Shown here in pieces: positions 1 to 7,936 of a stretch of DNA of 64,000 bases. A model generated the notes under the pieces. It did no database searches. It had not been told where the DNA came from and saw only the letters and a program-made list of their open reading frames with translations. Made by a program: the position numbers and the translations under genes. The stretch comes from an uncultured Eubacteriales bacterium (lineage in GTDB: Bacteria > Bacillota > Clostridia > Christensenellales > CAG-314), in NCBI GenBank assembly GCA_900546875.1, contig URET01000001.1, forward strand, positions 310,001 through 374,000. The letters run 5' to 3'. Within the stretch, counting starts at the first letter, position 1. The number at the start of each line of letters is the position of its first letter.

Positions 1-60
1 ATCATCTGTCGCAAAAACCTTCTTTGCCTTCCCTTCGTAAATCTGATCTCTGATTTCCAT
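1..60 (-). CDS. purC: SAICAR synthetase, N-terminal fragment (runs off the window)
   Basis: Only the first 20 codons are inside the window. They read MEIRDQIYEGKAKKVFATDD, and the YEGKAKKVF start is typical of phosphoribosylaminoimidazole-succinocarboxamide synthase, which adds aspartate to CAIR in purine synthesis. An AAGGAGAC ribosome-binding site sits about six bases upstream and overlaps the purE stop codon. The purE-purC order is the usual purine-operon order in Firmicutes, so the two are almost certainly co-transcribed and translationally coupled. The rest of the gene cannot be judged here. Confidence 0.85.
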   Translation of the reverse strand, partial: MEIRDQIYEGKAKKVFATDD

Positions 61-72
61 ATTCCTGTCTCC

Positions 73-555
73 TTAACCGTTTATTTTTTTATTATCGTTC
101 TCTACAGCTTCTCTCAGTCGGACCCTGTATTCTTCCATTTCTTTTGCAAGTCCGGCGTCTGAAAGCGCAAGTATTTCAAGAGCCAGCAACGCGGCATTCT
201 CCGCTCCGTTTATTGCCACTGTCGCCACAGGTATTCCCGTCGGCATCTGTACGGTGGACAGCAGACTGTCCATTCCGTCTAATGTGGAGCTTTTCATAGG
301 TAACCCTATCACCGGCAGTATCGTATTTGCAGCTATAAACCCTGCCAGATGCGCCGCTTTTCCTGCAGCTGCAATAATTATTTTGTACCCCTTCTCCTTT
401 GCGCTGCGAGAAAATTCAGTTACCAGATCAGGCGTTCTGTGCGCGCTCATGATCATAACATCCGACTCCACACCGAATTCGGACAAAATAAGTTTTGCTT
501 TGGATACAACTTCATAGTCGCTTTTACTTCCCATTACTATAGCAACAACAGACAT
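73..555 (-). CDS. purE: N5-carboxyaminoimidazole ribonucleotide mutase
   Basis: Cytosolic enzyme of de novo purine synthesis that converts N5-CAIR to CAIR. The 160-residue length fits class I PurE. The N-terminal phosphate-binding segment VAIVMGSKSDYEV, the SAHRTPD motif near residue 38 and the GLPMKSSTLDGMDSLLS segment near residue 84 are family hallmarks. The start has AGGAGG seven bases upstream. It is followed by purC with only 12 bases between stop and start. It has its own promoter and a structured leader of about 170 nt (see the hairpin and leader-ORF entries), so the operon may be controlled by attenuation. Confidence 0.97.
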   Translation of the reverse strand: MSVVAIVMGSKSDYEVVSKAKLILSEFGVESDVMIMSAHRTPDLVTEFSRSAKEKGYKIIIAAAGKAAHLAGFIAANTILPVIGLPMKSSTLDGMDSLLSTVQMPTGIPVATVAINGAENAALLALEILALSDAGLAKEMEEYRVRLREAVENDNKKING

Positions 556-578
556 ATCTACCTCCTATATCAAAAAGG

Positions 579-607
579 TTAGCGCAATCGATTTCCGATT
601 GCGCTAA
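579..607 (-). promoter_or_regulatory. Perfect 12-bp hairpin in the purE leader
   Basis: TTAGCGCAATCG and its exact reverse complement are separated by a 5-nt loop. In the minus-strand transcript the stem is followed by ACCTTTTTGAT, then by the purE ribosome-binding site. It could be an intrinsic terminator/attenuator (stem plus a short U run) or a translational control element. Immediately upstream, TGTGTTTTT (minus strand) can pair with AAAAACACA (plus-strand positions 638-646 and 613-621), giving a second stem-loop. No conserved guanine-riboswitch or PurR-box signature was recognised. Confidence 0.6.
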
Positions 608-622
608 ATTCTTGTGTTTTTA

Positions 623-715
623 TCAGAGTGCGCAAAAAAAAACACACGCATCATTATGCTTAAATAAAAAATGTTTCTTTTGATCAACTTCAGCAATGAA
701 ACATCCATAAGCCAT
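623..715 (-). CDS. Possible 30-residue leader peptide of the pur operon
   Basis: An ATG with AGGGAG six bases upstream opens a 30-codon frame that begins MAYGCFIAEVDQKK and ends DACVFFCAL before TGA. It lies between the purE promoter and the purE hairpin, and its last codons contain one arm of the upstream stem-loop. This layout is what a translation-dependent attenuator would look like. The expected transcription start falls only a few bases before the ribosome-binding site, which weakens the case. No family is recognised; it may be a chance frame. Confidence 0.35.
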   Translation of the reverse strand: MAYGCFIAEVDQKKHFLFKHNDACVFFCAL

Positions 716-731
716 TTTTCTCCCTACTGTC

Positions 732-760
732 ATTTTACCAAACTGCCCCTCTTTTTGCAA
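732..760 (-). promoter_or_regulatory. Promoter of the purE-purC operon
   Basis: On the minus strand TTGCAA (755-760), a 17-bp spacer and TAAAAT (732-737) form a good sigma-A promoter. The predicted start is near 725, leaving a leader of about 170 nt before purE. The rest of the gap to position 975 shows nothing recognisable. Confidence 0.65.
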
Positions 761-975
761 TTAAATATACCAAGCCATTAAAAATATTCGACATTTTTTT
801 TAACGCGTCCATTCTTCCGACACAGCCCCCGCTGACCCGGGACGTTCCTTTCCGTCCTCAACAGACTCCTTGTTCCTTATGCGGACCTCCCCTGCCACTG
901 CTCTGTCCTGTCGTTATTCAAGCTCTTTTCCCTTCTCTCCCTTACGCGTACCATCCTTTATACCTTTATACTTGT

Positions 976-2598
976 CTACTCCGGTCTGTCTTCAAAATAC
1001 TTGATATCTATCTTCCCTATTATCGTCCTCGGGAATTTGGCGGTAAATACTATCTTCTCGGGAACAGCTGCCTTTACAGCGTATCTGCTCACGTATTGCT
1101 TTATGGCTTCCGCCGTTTTTTCCGTTCTGAGGTTTCTGTCCATGAGACAAACATATGCGTAAACTGTCTGTGACCCGTCATCTCCCCTTTGCTTGCCGAC
1201 TACACAACATTGTTTGACATAATCCAGTCTGTTGATGATCTCCTCTATCTCACTCGGGAATACATTTACTCCTTTCCTTATTATCACATGTTTTACTCTC
1301 TGTTTAAAATGAAGATACCCTTCTTCATCCACATATCCCCAATCTCCCGTATTCAGCCATTTTTCGCCGTCAGCCTCCACTAAAGGCAAACTGCTCTCCC
1401 CTTTGCCTTCAAAATACCCTATCATCATTACATCGCCGCCGACATATACCTCGCCTTCTTCCCCTCGCGGAAGCACACGACCGTCTTTTATTATCTCACA
1501 CCTGCATCCCGGTATCGCCTTACCCACTGTATGAAGCTTGTACTCCTCAGGCGTATTGAGCATACATACTGCGATCATTTCGGTAAGCCCGTACCCTTCA
1601 AACAGTTTCATTTTGTTCTCGTCTCCGGTCACCGCGAAATTGAATCGTTTTATCAGTTCATCAGGTACGTTATCTCCTCCTACATAACACCTGTCTATAC
1701 TGCCTGCCGTTTTCTTATTGAATTTCTTGAGTTTTATCAAAGCATTGAATATTGCCGGAACTCCGTTTATGAATTGGATCCTGTACTTCTTTATCCACCG
1801 CACGGCTTCCTTAGGATTAAATTTCACTGCCATGATCTGCCTCACGGCATACGTCGAAGATATATGCGTGTTCATACATAACCCGAATCCGTGAAAACTC
1901 GGCAACACGGTGTAAGCCGACTTCCCTGCAAGATCGATCCCCTTTAAAAAACACTCCTTTTTCTTCATCATCGAATTCAGAGCTTTATGAGAATGCAGTA
2001 CAAGTCGAGGCGTTCCGGTAGTCCCGCCGCTGTGCATTATCACTGCACATTCTTCCCCTGTCAGCTCTTCTGCTTTTATATCCCTGCTCCCCGTCCTCAG
2101 TATCTCATTGAAATGTCTGTAATTCTTTAAAGGCCTGAATTTGTTTTTCCTTGTTATGAATGCATAAGCAACTTTATGCGCCGGATCCATGTAGTCCGAT
2201 ACGGAACACCATATCACTTCCGCTTCCCTTATTTCACCCTTTACCAAAACACTGTCTGACGCTATAAGCACTTTGCTGCCTGCTCTTTTCATTGATCCCT
2301 TTATTTCTTCAACAGGCATAAGAGGATGTATTATATTCGATACTCCGCCGATAAGCGCAACAGCATAAAACGCTATGCAGTTTTGCGGTATATTCGGCAA
2401 ACATAATGTTACCGTATCTCCCTTCTTCACTCCCGCTTTTCTGAGCCCGGAAGCAAAACGCCTGATATGATCAAAATATTTTCCGAAACTGATCCTTGTG
2501 CCGTAATATATTATCGCAACGCGCGCTTTGTGCAATTCTCTCGCTTCCTCAATAAAACTATATACACTCTTCCCCGGATCAATATCCTGTATCTGCAT
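976..2598 (-). CDS. Acyl-CoA synthetase (AMP-forming), long-chain fatty acid CoA ligase type
   Basis: Activates a carboxylic acid to its CoA thioester through an acyl-adenylate. The 540 residues carry all the hallmarks of the adenylate-forming superfamily: the phosphate-binding loop IMHSGGTTGTPRLVLHSHKA (about residues 187-206), GYGLTE before the hinge, the GDWGYVDEEGYLHFKQR motif, and the C-terminal domain with PSEIEEII and the catalytic lysine in TIIGKIDIKYF near residue 529. It resembles FadD-like medium/long-chain ligases; exact chain length cannot be read from sequence. It is monocistronic with its own promoter. The downstream 400 bp contains no terminator I could identify. Confidence 0.88.
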   Translation of the reverse strand: MQIQDIDPGKSVYSFIEEARELHKARVAIIYYGTRISFGKYFDHIRRFASGLRKAGVKKGDTVTLCLPNIPQNCIAFYAVALIGGVSNIIHPLMPVEEIKGSMKRAGSKVLIASDSVLVKGEIREAEVIWCSVSDYMDPAHKVAYAFITRKNKFRPLKNYRHFNEILRTGSRDIKAEELTGEECAVIMHSGGTTGTPRLVLHSHKALNSMMKKKECFLKGIDLAGKSAYTVLPSFHGFGLCMNTHISSTYAVRQIMAVKFNPKEAVRWIKKYRIQFINGVPAIFNALIKLKKFNKKTAGSIDRCYVGGDNVPDELIKRFNFAVTGDENKMKLFEGYGLTEMIAVCMLNTPEEYKLHTVGKAIPGCRCEIIKDGRVLPRGEEGEVYVGGDVMMIGYFEGKGESSLPLVEADGEKWLNTGDWGYVDEEGYLHFKQRVKHVIIRKGVNVFPSEIEEIINRLDYVKQCCVVGKQRGDDGSQTVYAYVCLMDRNLRTEKTAEAIKQYVSRYAVKAAVPEKIVFTAKFPRTIIGKIDIKYFEDRPE

Positions 2599-2702
2599 TT
2601 CTCCGCTCCGTACAAATAATATGCGTAAAACCGTCTGCTCAAAAACCTCGTTCCGTTTGTTCCGTCTTTTTCGGCACGGTCTTCCATTACCGCATCTTTT
2701 AT

Positions 2703-2731
2703 ATTATATCATACTTTTAACCAAATTACAA
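2703..2731 (-). promoter_or_regulatory. Promoter of the acyl-CoA synthetase gene
   Basis: Minus strand TTGTAA (2726-2731), 17-bp spacer, TATAAT (2703-2708). Predicted leader about 100 nt. No known fatty-acid regulator site was recognised. Confidence 0.65.
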
Positions 2732-2876
2732 ATTCATGTGCTGCATACGCAAAACTACATAAAAACGCCCTTCCTTCGTCCGCTGTCTGCGGCGCAAAGA
2801 AAAGGCGTGTACGCGATCCGTATTTAATGTATTATACCCTATCCTGTATTGACCGGGATTTCATGCTCATGAGATT

Positions 2877-5141
2877 CTATCCCAAAGCAAGAATAAGTCT
2901 GTCGAGTTTCTCGAGTTTATTGAAATACTCAGCGGTGTTGTTTAAGCAACATACTTCGCCGGCGGCAGAAATATACCTGAAAGCTATCCTTTTCTTGGCC
3001 CCGCTGACCAATACTTCACTTAACTCTTCGGAATGGGTCTCTCCCGTCACCTTTATCCCTTTCAATAACGAATAGTTTATCTTATCGGAAGTCAATACAT
3101 ACATTACCGAATTACCGATCCTCGACATTTCATAACCGTTCCCCGTTCCGTCAACCGCATAAACCTTATTCCCGGCCCTGTCGGCCATATCGTAAAAGTA
3201 TGTATCTTTTTCTTTGGCTTCGTTACATTTGCAGGAAGTCCCTAATCCCCTTGTACAACTAAAACAGATATTATTCGTCAGCTCCAAATAATAAAATGAA
3301 TACTCGGAATCTCCCTCAGGATCAAAACTTATCTTGTAAGAAAACTGACCGTCGAGAATAAAAGCTTCCTTTATGTTTGCTTTTTCCTCGCTTTTTACCG
3401 ATACATTACCGTCGCCGTAATACTCGACGACTTTCCCGCTCTGATCAGACTTCTCCACGTATAAAGGCGAGTTGCTCAAAATATAATCTCCGTCGAACTC
3501 GGCGGTATAGATACTACGACTCTCATCGAAAACCAGTACGTACCTTTCTTCGGTATTTCCGCTGCTAATGAAAACCAAGTTATAGATGTATGACGCCTCC
3601 GCAACATTTACCGTGATCGTCAGATCCTTCTCCGGCACAAAAGTATAATGATCATATTCGATCATTTCACCGTCTATTTCCATGCTTTTGAATACGTATC
3701 CCTCATAAGGCGATACATTTACTGTGATTTCTTTCCCCGCCTCTACTTTATAAAAGCTCCCGTTGTAATCTGCGTTCTGAACCGTGACCTCCGCGTTTTC
3801 CGCGATAACAGTTATAATGTGATAAACCGTCTCCGCTTCGTATTGCGCGCTTACTGAAGTATCCCGATAAGGCATAATAAACAAGAATGTCCTGTCTGCC
3901 GACAGCAATTCACCTTCTTCGTTATACCATCCGCTGAAAATATATCCGTCTTTTTCGTCAGCCGTGAGCCCCACCTCGGCTCCGCCGCAATATTTATATT
4001 CCTGTGTCCCGTTTCCGTTGACGATTGTCAGAGTAAAAAGCTCAGTTTCAAATACCGCAGTGATCACTGTATCCTCTTCCGGCATCTCTATATAAAACTC
4101 AGCCTCCTCGGATATTATCGTATCACCCTTTTTCCAGCAGCTGAATACACTGTGCTCCAGAGGTTCGGCAGTGAGCAGCACCTCGGTGCCCGCTATAAAT
4201 ACTCCCGTGTTTTCGGCTTTTCCGCCCAGATATACTCTGCCTTCTCCCTCCACGGCGATCTCAAGTCTGTTACCCAAAGGTGTTTCGTCGTATATCACGG
4301 TAGTATTTTCCGTTATCCCGTTGCTGAACAATACCTCCTTATACTCACTTTCGGGAATATATATTTCCAGGTTCTTTATATTTTCGCTTCCGCCGAATAA
4401 TTTCCCTTCGGTTTTTTTGAAATACTCGATTATACGATTGAAAAGCACGGGAATATATACCTTTTGTACTTTTTCTCCCAATTTATATTCTTCCAGTGAC
4501 TTCCCGGTCTGAATATCCTCGTTAAAAACAAAAATAACTTCCGTCATTTCGTTCACATCAGTATCCGTACATGCAGGGAAAACCGCTTCTTCCGTCACGA
4601 TCAATGCCTTTGAAAAGAATTCTCTTTCCCTGTCGCTCATTCCGTCACAGACAAATGAAGCAAATGCCTTTCTGTATTTATTTACAAGCTCAGCATGTTT
4701 ACCCGTATTTTCCAGCAAATACAAATCTCCGTAAAGGTACTCCGGCTCCATATAAATATTCTTCGTTATTTCAACACCCTCTTCGGCAGATACCTTCACC
4801 TTCCCCGATGAATACTTTTCGATCTCTTTCAGATCCGCCAGCTTGGCCGTGCGAAGTTTTCTGTCAAACGCGATAACTCTGTCTTCCGACTGAGCCTCGA
4901 TCTTTGTCATTCCGTACGTTTCAAGGATATCATGGATCTCGGGAGATGTGACCGGCATATCGCGTGTAACGGAATAAAGCGCCAGACAACTGTTTATTTC
5001 CGCTACAAACGCATTGTCCGCAGCCAATTCAGCTTTGTCTATCGCACCAGTAACTGCCGGAACTATCACTGCTACCAGTATGCCTATTATTACGATCACG
5101 ACCATTAATTCAACAATTGTAAAACCTTCATGTTCTTTCAT
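2877..5141 (-). CDS. Large pseudopilin-like surface protein with beta-repeat domains
   Basis: The protein begins with a type III-like prepilin signal: MKEHEG then FTIVELMVVIVIIGILVAVIVPAV, with cleavage expected after Gly6 and the conserved Glu at +5. Pilins of this class are usually 100-250 residues; this one is 754. After a helical region (about 30-290) come three InlB/Listeria-Bacteroides-type repeats at about 292-365, 368-435 and 440-514, each with a GYxFSGW-like core and a closing TVxAxY/F strand. A later segment has a cysteine cluster, CFSCTRGLGTSCKC (626-639). The start was chosen for its AAGGAGG site six bases upstream; a longer upstream frame would overlap rnfB and the terminator. 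No prepilin peptidase, pilus ATPase or other pilin gene is nearby. Likely an exported, membrane-anchored adhesin or filament subunit; function unknown. Confidence 0.8.
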   Translation of the reverse strand: MKEHEGFTIVELMVVIVIIGILVAVIVPAVTGAIDKAELAADNAFVAEINSCLALYSVTRDMPVTSPEIHDILETYGMTKIEAQSEDRVIAFDRKLRTAKLADLKEIEKYSSGKVKVSAEEGVEITKNIYMEPEYLYGDLYLLENTGKHAELVNKYRKAFASFVCDGMSDREREFFSKALIVTEEAVFPACTDTDVNEMTEVIFVFNEDIQTGKSLEEYKLGEKVQKVYIPVLFNRIIEYFKKTEGKLFGGSENIKNLEIYIPESEYKEVLFSNGITENTTVIYDETPLGNRLEIAVEGEGRVYLGGKAENTGVFIAGTEVLLTAEPLEHSVFSCWKKGDTIISEEAEFYIEMPEEDTVITAVFETELFTLTIVNGNGTQEYKYCGGAEVGLTADEKDGYIFSGWYNEEGELLSADRTFLFIMPYRDTSVSAQYEAETVYHIITVIAENAEVTVQNADYNGSFYKVEAGKEITVNVSPYEGYVFKSMEIDGEMIEYDHYTFVPEKDLTITVNVAEASYIYNLVFISSGNTEERYVLVFDESRSIYTAEFDGDYILSNSPLYVEKSDQSGKVVEYYGDGNVSVKSEEKANIKEAFILDGQFSYKISFDPEGDSEYSFYYLELTNNICFSCTRGLGTSCKCNEAKEKDTYFYDMADRAGNKVYAVDGTGNGYEMSRIGNSVMYVLTSDKINYSLLKGIKVTGETHSEELSEVLVSGAKKRIAFRYISAAGEVCCLNNTAEYFNKLEKLDRLILALG

Positions 5142-5159
5142 CTTTTGCCTCCTTGCCAT

Positions 5160-5190
5160 AAAAAAGCCGTACAGCTCCCGGTCGTACGGC
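5160..5190 (-). terminator. Intrinsic terminator of the rnf operon
   Basis: GCCGTAC and GTACGGC pair around an 11-nt loop and are followed on the minus strand by six T residues. It sits ten bases after the rnfB stop and directly before the pseudopilin ribosome-binding site, so the pseudopilin gene would need readthrough or a promoter inside rnfB. Confidence 0.85.
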
Positions 5191-5200
5191 ATCTTTTCTC

Positions 5201-6022
5201 CTATTTGGGTTGTTTTATTACATGCCTCGGACATTTGTAAAGACACTCCAAACATCCTACGCACTTTGAATAATCTATCACCGGCACGTTATTGACCAGA
5301 TGTATCGCGTCGTGCTGACACACACGCTGACACAATCCGCATCCTATACATCCCGCCTTGCACACCAATGTAATATCCTTTCCCTTTTTGTTAGACGAAC
5401 ATGCTACGTATATTTTTGCGTCCTTCGGGATCCTCTTTATAAGTTTTTTGGGACATGCCGCGATACAGTTTCCGCAGGAGACGCATAAAGCAGGATTTAC
5501 TTCAGCTACCCCCTCTCTGACTTCTATCGCATAATACGGACATGCGTCTACACAGCTCCCTGTTCCCATGCATCCGGTCGCACACTGTTTTTTCCCGCCT
5601 GCCATGATATTCTGGCTTTTGCAATCTCCGTATCCCTGATAAACGTATTTGTCTGCACACTGATTCCCGCCGCTGCACGCCACTACAGCCATCGTTTCTC
5701 CTCCGCCTGATACAGTTATACCCAATATGGCGCCTATTTCGGCTTTAGCTGCAGGAGCAAGCTGTCCGCAGTCGTTTATGTTTCCTTCCCCGGAGACCAG
5801 TTTTTCCGCAAAACCGGCACACCCCGCGTTTCCGCATCCTCCGCAATTCGCCCCGGGAAGCAATGCGGTGATCTCCTCTACTCGACTGTCTTTTTTTACT
5901 GCAAATAATTTCTGTACCACGTTTATCACAATTGCCAATATCAGCGCCAGTCCCGCCATTACGCCTATTGACCAATATACTGTTGTCCAGTTTACCGAAG
6001 CTTCCAATATTAATTCCGACAT
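5201..6022 (-). CDS. rnfB: Rnf complex subunit B, iron-sulfur electron carrier
   Basis: Peripheral membrane subunit that takes electrons from ferredoxin and passes them into the Rnf complex. An N-terminal transmembrane helix (about residues 14-36) is followed by the four-cysteine domain LLPGANCGGCGNAGCAGFAE and then by four ferredoxin-type cysteine groups (CATGCMGTGSCVDACP, CVSCGNCIAACP, CIGCGLCQRVCQ, CVGCLECLYKCP), so up to five [4Fe-4S] clusters. Length 273 is normal for clostridial RnfB. It is the last gene of the rnfCDGEAB operon and is followed by a terminator. A GGAGGGG site precedes the ATG. Confidence 0.96.
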   Translation of the reverse strand: MSELILEASVNWTTVYWSIGVMAGLALILAIVINVVQKLFAVKKDSRVEEITALLPGANCGGCGNAGCAGFAEKLVSGEGNINDCGQLAPAAKAEIGAILGITVSGGGETMAVVACSGGNQCADKYVYQGYGDCKSQNIMAGGKKQCATGCMGTGSCVDACPYYAIEVREGVAEVNPALCVSCGNCIAACPKKLIKRIPKDAKIYVACSSNKKGKDITLVCKAGCIGCGLCQRVCQHDAIHLVNNVPVIDYSKCVGCLECLYKCPRHVIKQPK

Positions 6023-6031
6023 ACTCCCCTC

Positions 6032-6616
6032 CTAAAACGAGAAAAACGCAAATGCCATTGCCATCAGACTTGCCGTGACCATGGTTATGGGAAATCCTTT
6101 TAACGATTTCGGTAAATGCAATCTGTCAAGCTTTTCTCTGAGTCCGGCCATCAGGAATATCGCCAACAAAAATCCCACTCCGGCAAAAAATCCGTAAAGT
6201 GTTGCCGTCAGAATGTTATCTATCGCCAGAGTTCCGACCTGCCCCTCTATAAGTAACATCGCCACACCCAATATAGCACAGTTAGTCGTTATCAGCGGCA
6301 GATATACTCCTAAAGCGGAATAAAGCGACGGCGAAATCTTTTTTATTATCGTTTCCACTATCTGAACCAACGACGCTATCACAAATATAAATATTATCGT
6401 GGTCAGGAATGTCAGGTTCAAAGGAGTAAGGACCCACATATAAAGCGCATATGTTATAGCAGACGTCAGCGTCATTACGAAGATAACCGCTACTCCCATC
6501 CCGACCGCACTGTCTACTTTCTTCGATACGCCCAAAAAAGGACATATCCCGAGAAACTGCACAAGTATAAAGTTATTTACGAATACTGCAAATATTATCA
6601 ACGAGAATAACTCCAT
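6032..6616 (-). CDS. rnfA: Rnf complex subunit A, membrane protein
   Basis: Integral membrane subunit of the ferredoxin:NAD+ oxidoreductase (Na+ or H+ translocating). Six predicted transmembrane helices in 194 residues. The motifs NNFILVQFLGICPFLGVSKK near the N terminus and SALGVYLPLITTNCAILG in the middle are diagnostic; the two conserved cysteines of RnfA (in GICPF and TNCAI) are present and are known in the family to bind an intramembrane iron-sulfur centre together with RnfE. It is ten bases from rnfB and two from rnfE. Confidence 0.97.
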   Translation of the reverse strand: MELFSLIIFAVFVNNFILVQFLGICPFLGVSKKVDSAVGMGVAVIFVMTLTSAITYALYMWVLTPLNLTFLTTIIFIFVIASLVQIVETIIKKISPSLYSALGVYLPLITTNCAILGVAMLLIEGQVGTLAIDNILTATLYGFFAGVGFLLAIFLMAGLREKLDRLHLPKSLKGFPITMVTASLMAMAFAFFSF

Positions 6617-6617
6617 C

Positions 6618-7286
6618 TTACCCCTCTGCCTCCTCTTTCGCTATAGTTTTGGCAATCTGCATATGATGCAGCTTCTCCTTTCGTGATCTCACTACTTTGT
6701 TGTATATCAGATTGAAAGTCATTATCGCCATCCCGAACGTGAAAAACGCGCCTGCCGACGTTGAGAAAAATCCGATCCTGAAATCCCAAAGAGTAATTCC
6801 CATGAACGTTCCGAATCCGAGCACTTCCCTGACTATACATATAGATGTTATCCCGATCGTGTATCCTATCCCCATGAAAAGTCCGTCAAAAAGCGAGGCT
6901 AAAGGCTTATTCGCACTTGCAAAGCTCTCGGCTCTTGCCAATATTATGCAGTTCACCACCACCAACGGCAAATATACGCCCAAACTGTCGTTCAGATCCG
7001 GAGTGAACTTCGCAACCACCAGCTGCGTCACCGTCACGAACGTCGCAATCACCATTATAAATGCCGGTATCCTGACTTTATCTGGTATCACATTCCTCAA
7101 CAGCGATATTATAAGATTAGAACATACCAATACAAATGTAACCGCCAGCCCCATTCCCAATCCGTTGGTCACCGCCGTGGAAAGTGCCAATGTGGGACAT
7201 GTTCCGAGTACAAGTCTGAAAACGGGATTTTGCCTTACAATTCCGTCCAACGCTATATCTTTTATTTTAGGCTGCGCTTTGTTCAT
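6618..7286 (-). CDS. rnfE: Rnf complex subunit E, membrane protein
   Basis: Paralogue of RnfA with inverted topology and part of the same membrane core. Motifs NPVFRLVLGTCPTLALSTAV and NDSLGVYLPLVVVNCIILARAE carry the two conserved cysteines. About six transmembrane helices; 222 residues with a charged C-terminal tail (KVVRSRKEKLHHMQIAKT). The start overlaps the rnfG stop by four bases (ATGA), indicating coupled translation. Confidence 0.96.
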   Translation of the reverse strand: MNKAQPKIKDIALDGIVRQNPVFRLVLGTCPTLALSTAVTNGLGMGLAVTFVLVCSNLIISLLRNVIPDKVRIPAFIMVIATFVTVTQLVVAKFTPDLNDSLGVYLPLVVVNCIILARAESFASANKPLASLFDGLFMGIGYTIGITSICIVREVLGFGTFMGITLWDFRIGFFSTSAGAFFTFGMAIMTFNLIYNKVVRSRKEKLHHMQIAKTIAKEEAEG

Positions 7287-7936
7287 AACAAAACCTCCTT
7301 TCCGTTCCCCGTTCCGTACCCGTTTAAACTGACATCTGCATTTCCGCCGGCCTTCATGGTCACAATATTGCCGCCCGGATTCTGCTGCTGCGTTTTTATT
7401 GCCTTGTTGTAAAAACTCATGGCCATATTCACGCTGTTGTTTATGGCGTTTGAGGACTTCGAAGCTCCCGCATTGGGCGTAACGTCGACATTCATCGTTA
7501 GTTCCTTATCCGTGCTTCTGCCTTCAAACTGCTCCGCCAGCCAAGATTCCTTTATCAGCCCTATGAAAGACTGATTAGCGTTATCACTGACTACTACGTT
7601 TTTCACCACACCGTCTTTTATCACTACATAACATTCCACCCATCCGCTGGAATATCCGCCTTTCCCTTTCGCTTTTACTATCACCGCTCCGTCATCACAG
7701 AAATATACGCCCGTAACCTCCCCGTAGGTCTCGTTTTTCAGAATGTCGCCGTATTTCTCCGTCAGTACGTCGCTCGTATATCTTTCGGTTATCTCAGACG
7801 CATAAACAGTTGCCAGTTTCCTGTTGTCTTTCTCCTCTTCGCTGACGTATAATAAATCGCTCAGCACACTCAATATGAACCCGGAAACCAACGCTATGGC
7901 TATCAATACTATGGAAGCCTTTACCGACACTTTCAT
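7283..7936 (-). CDS. rnfG: Rnf complex subunit G, FMN-binding
   Basis: Extracytoplasmic subunit anchored by one N-terminal helix (residues about 7-28), with an FMN-binding domain. The hydroxyl-linked FMN attachment motif, normally [S/T]GA[T/S]x[S/T], appears here as NAGASKSS after DVTP: the first position is Ala and the flavin acceptor would be Ser. The position of the motif near residue 160, length 217 and operon order all support RnfG. It overlaps rnfD upstream and rnfE downstream by four bases each. An ApbE flavin transferase, needed for covalent FMN, is not in the window. Confidence 0.93.
   Translation of the reverse strand: MKVSVKASIVLIAIALVSGFILSVLSDLLYVSEEEKDNRKLATVYASEITERYTSDVLTEKYGDILKNETYGEVTGVYFCDDGAVIVKAKGKGGYSSGWVECYVVIKDGVVKNVVVSDNANQSFIGLIKESWLAEQFEGRSTDKELTMNVDVTPNAGASKSSNAINNSVNMAMSFYNKAIKTQQQNPGGNIVTMKAGGNADVSLNGYGTGNGKEVLL

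Noticed and set aside
600..735. Guanine (purine) riboswitch in the purE leader
   Set aside because: The conserved loop sequences of the purine aptamer are absent.
5142..5264. 41-codon N-terminal extension of the pseudopilin
   Set aside because: It would put the prepilin signal in the middle of the chain, read through the rnf terminator and overlap rnfB; the ATG at 5141 has an ideal ribosome-binding site.
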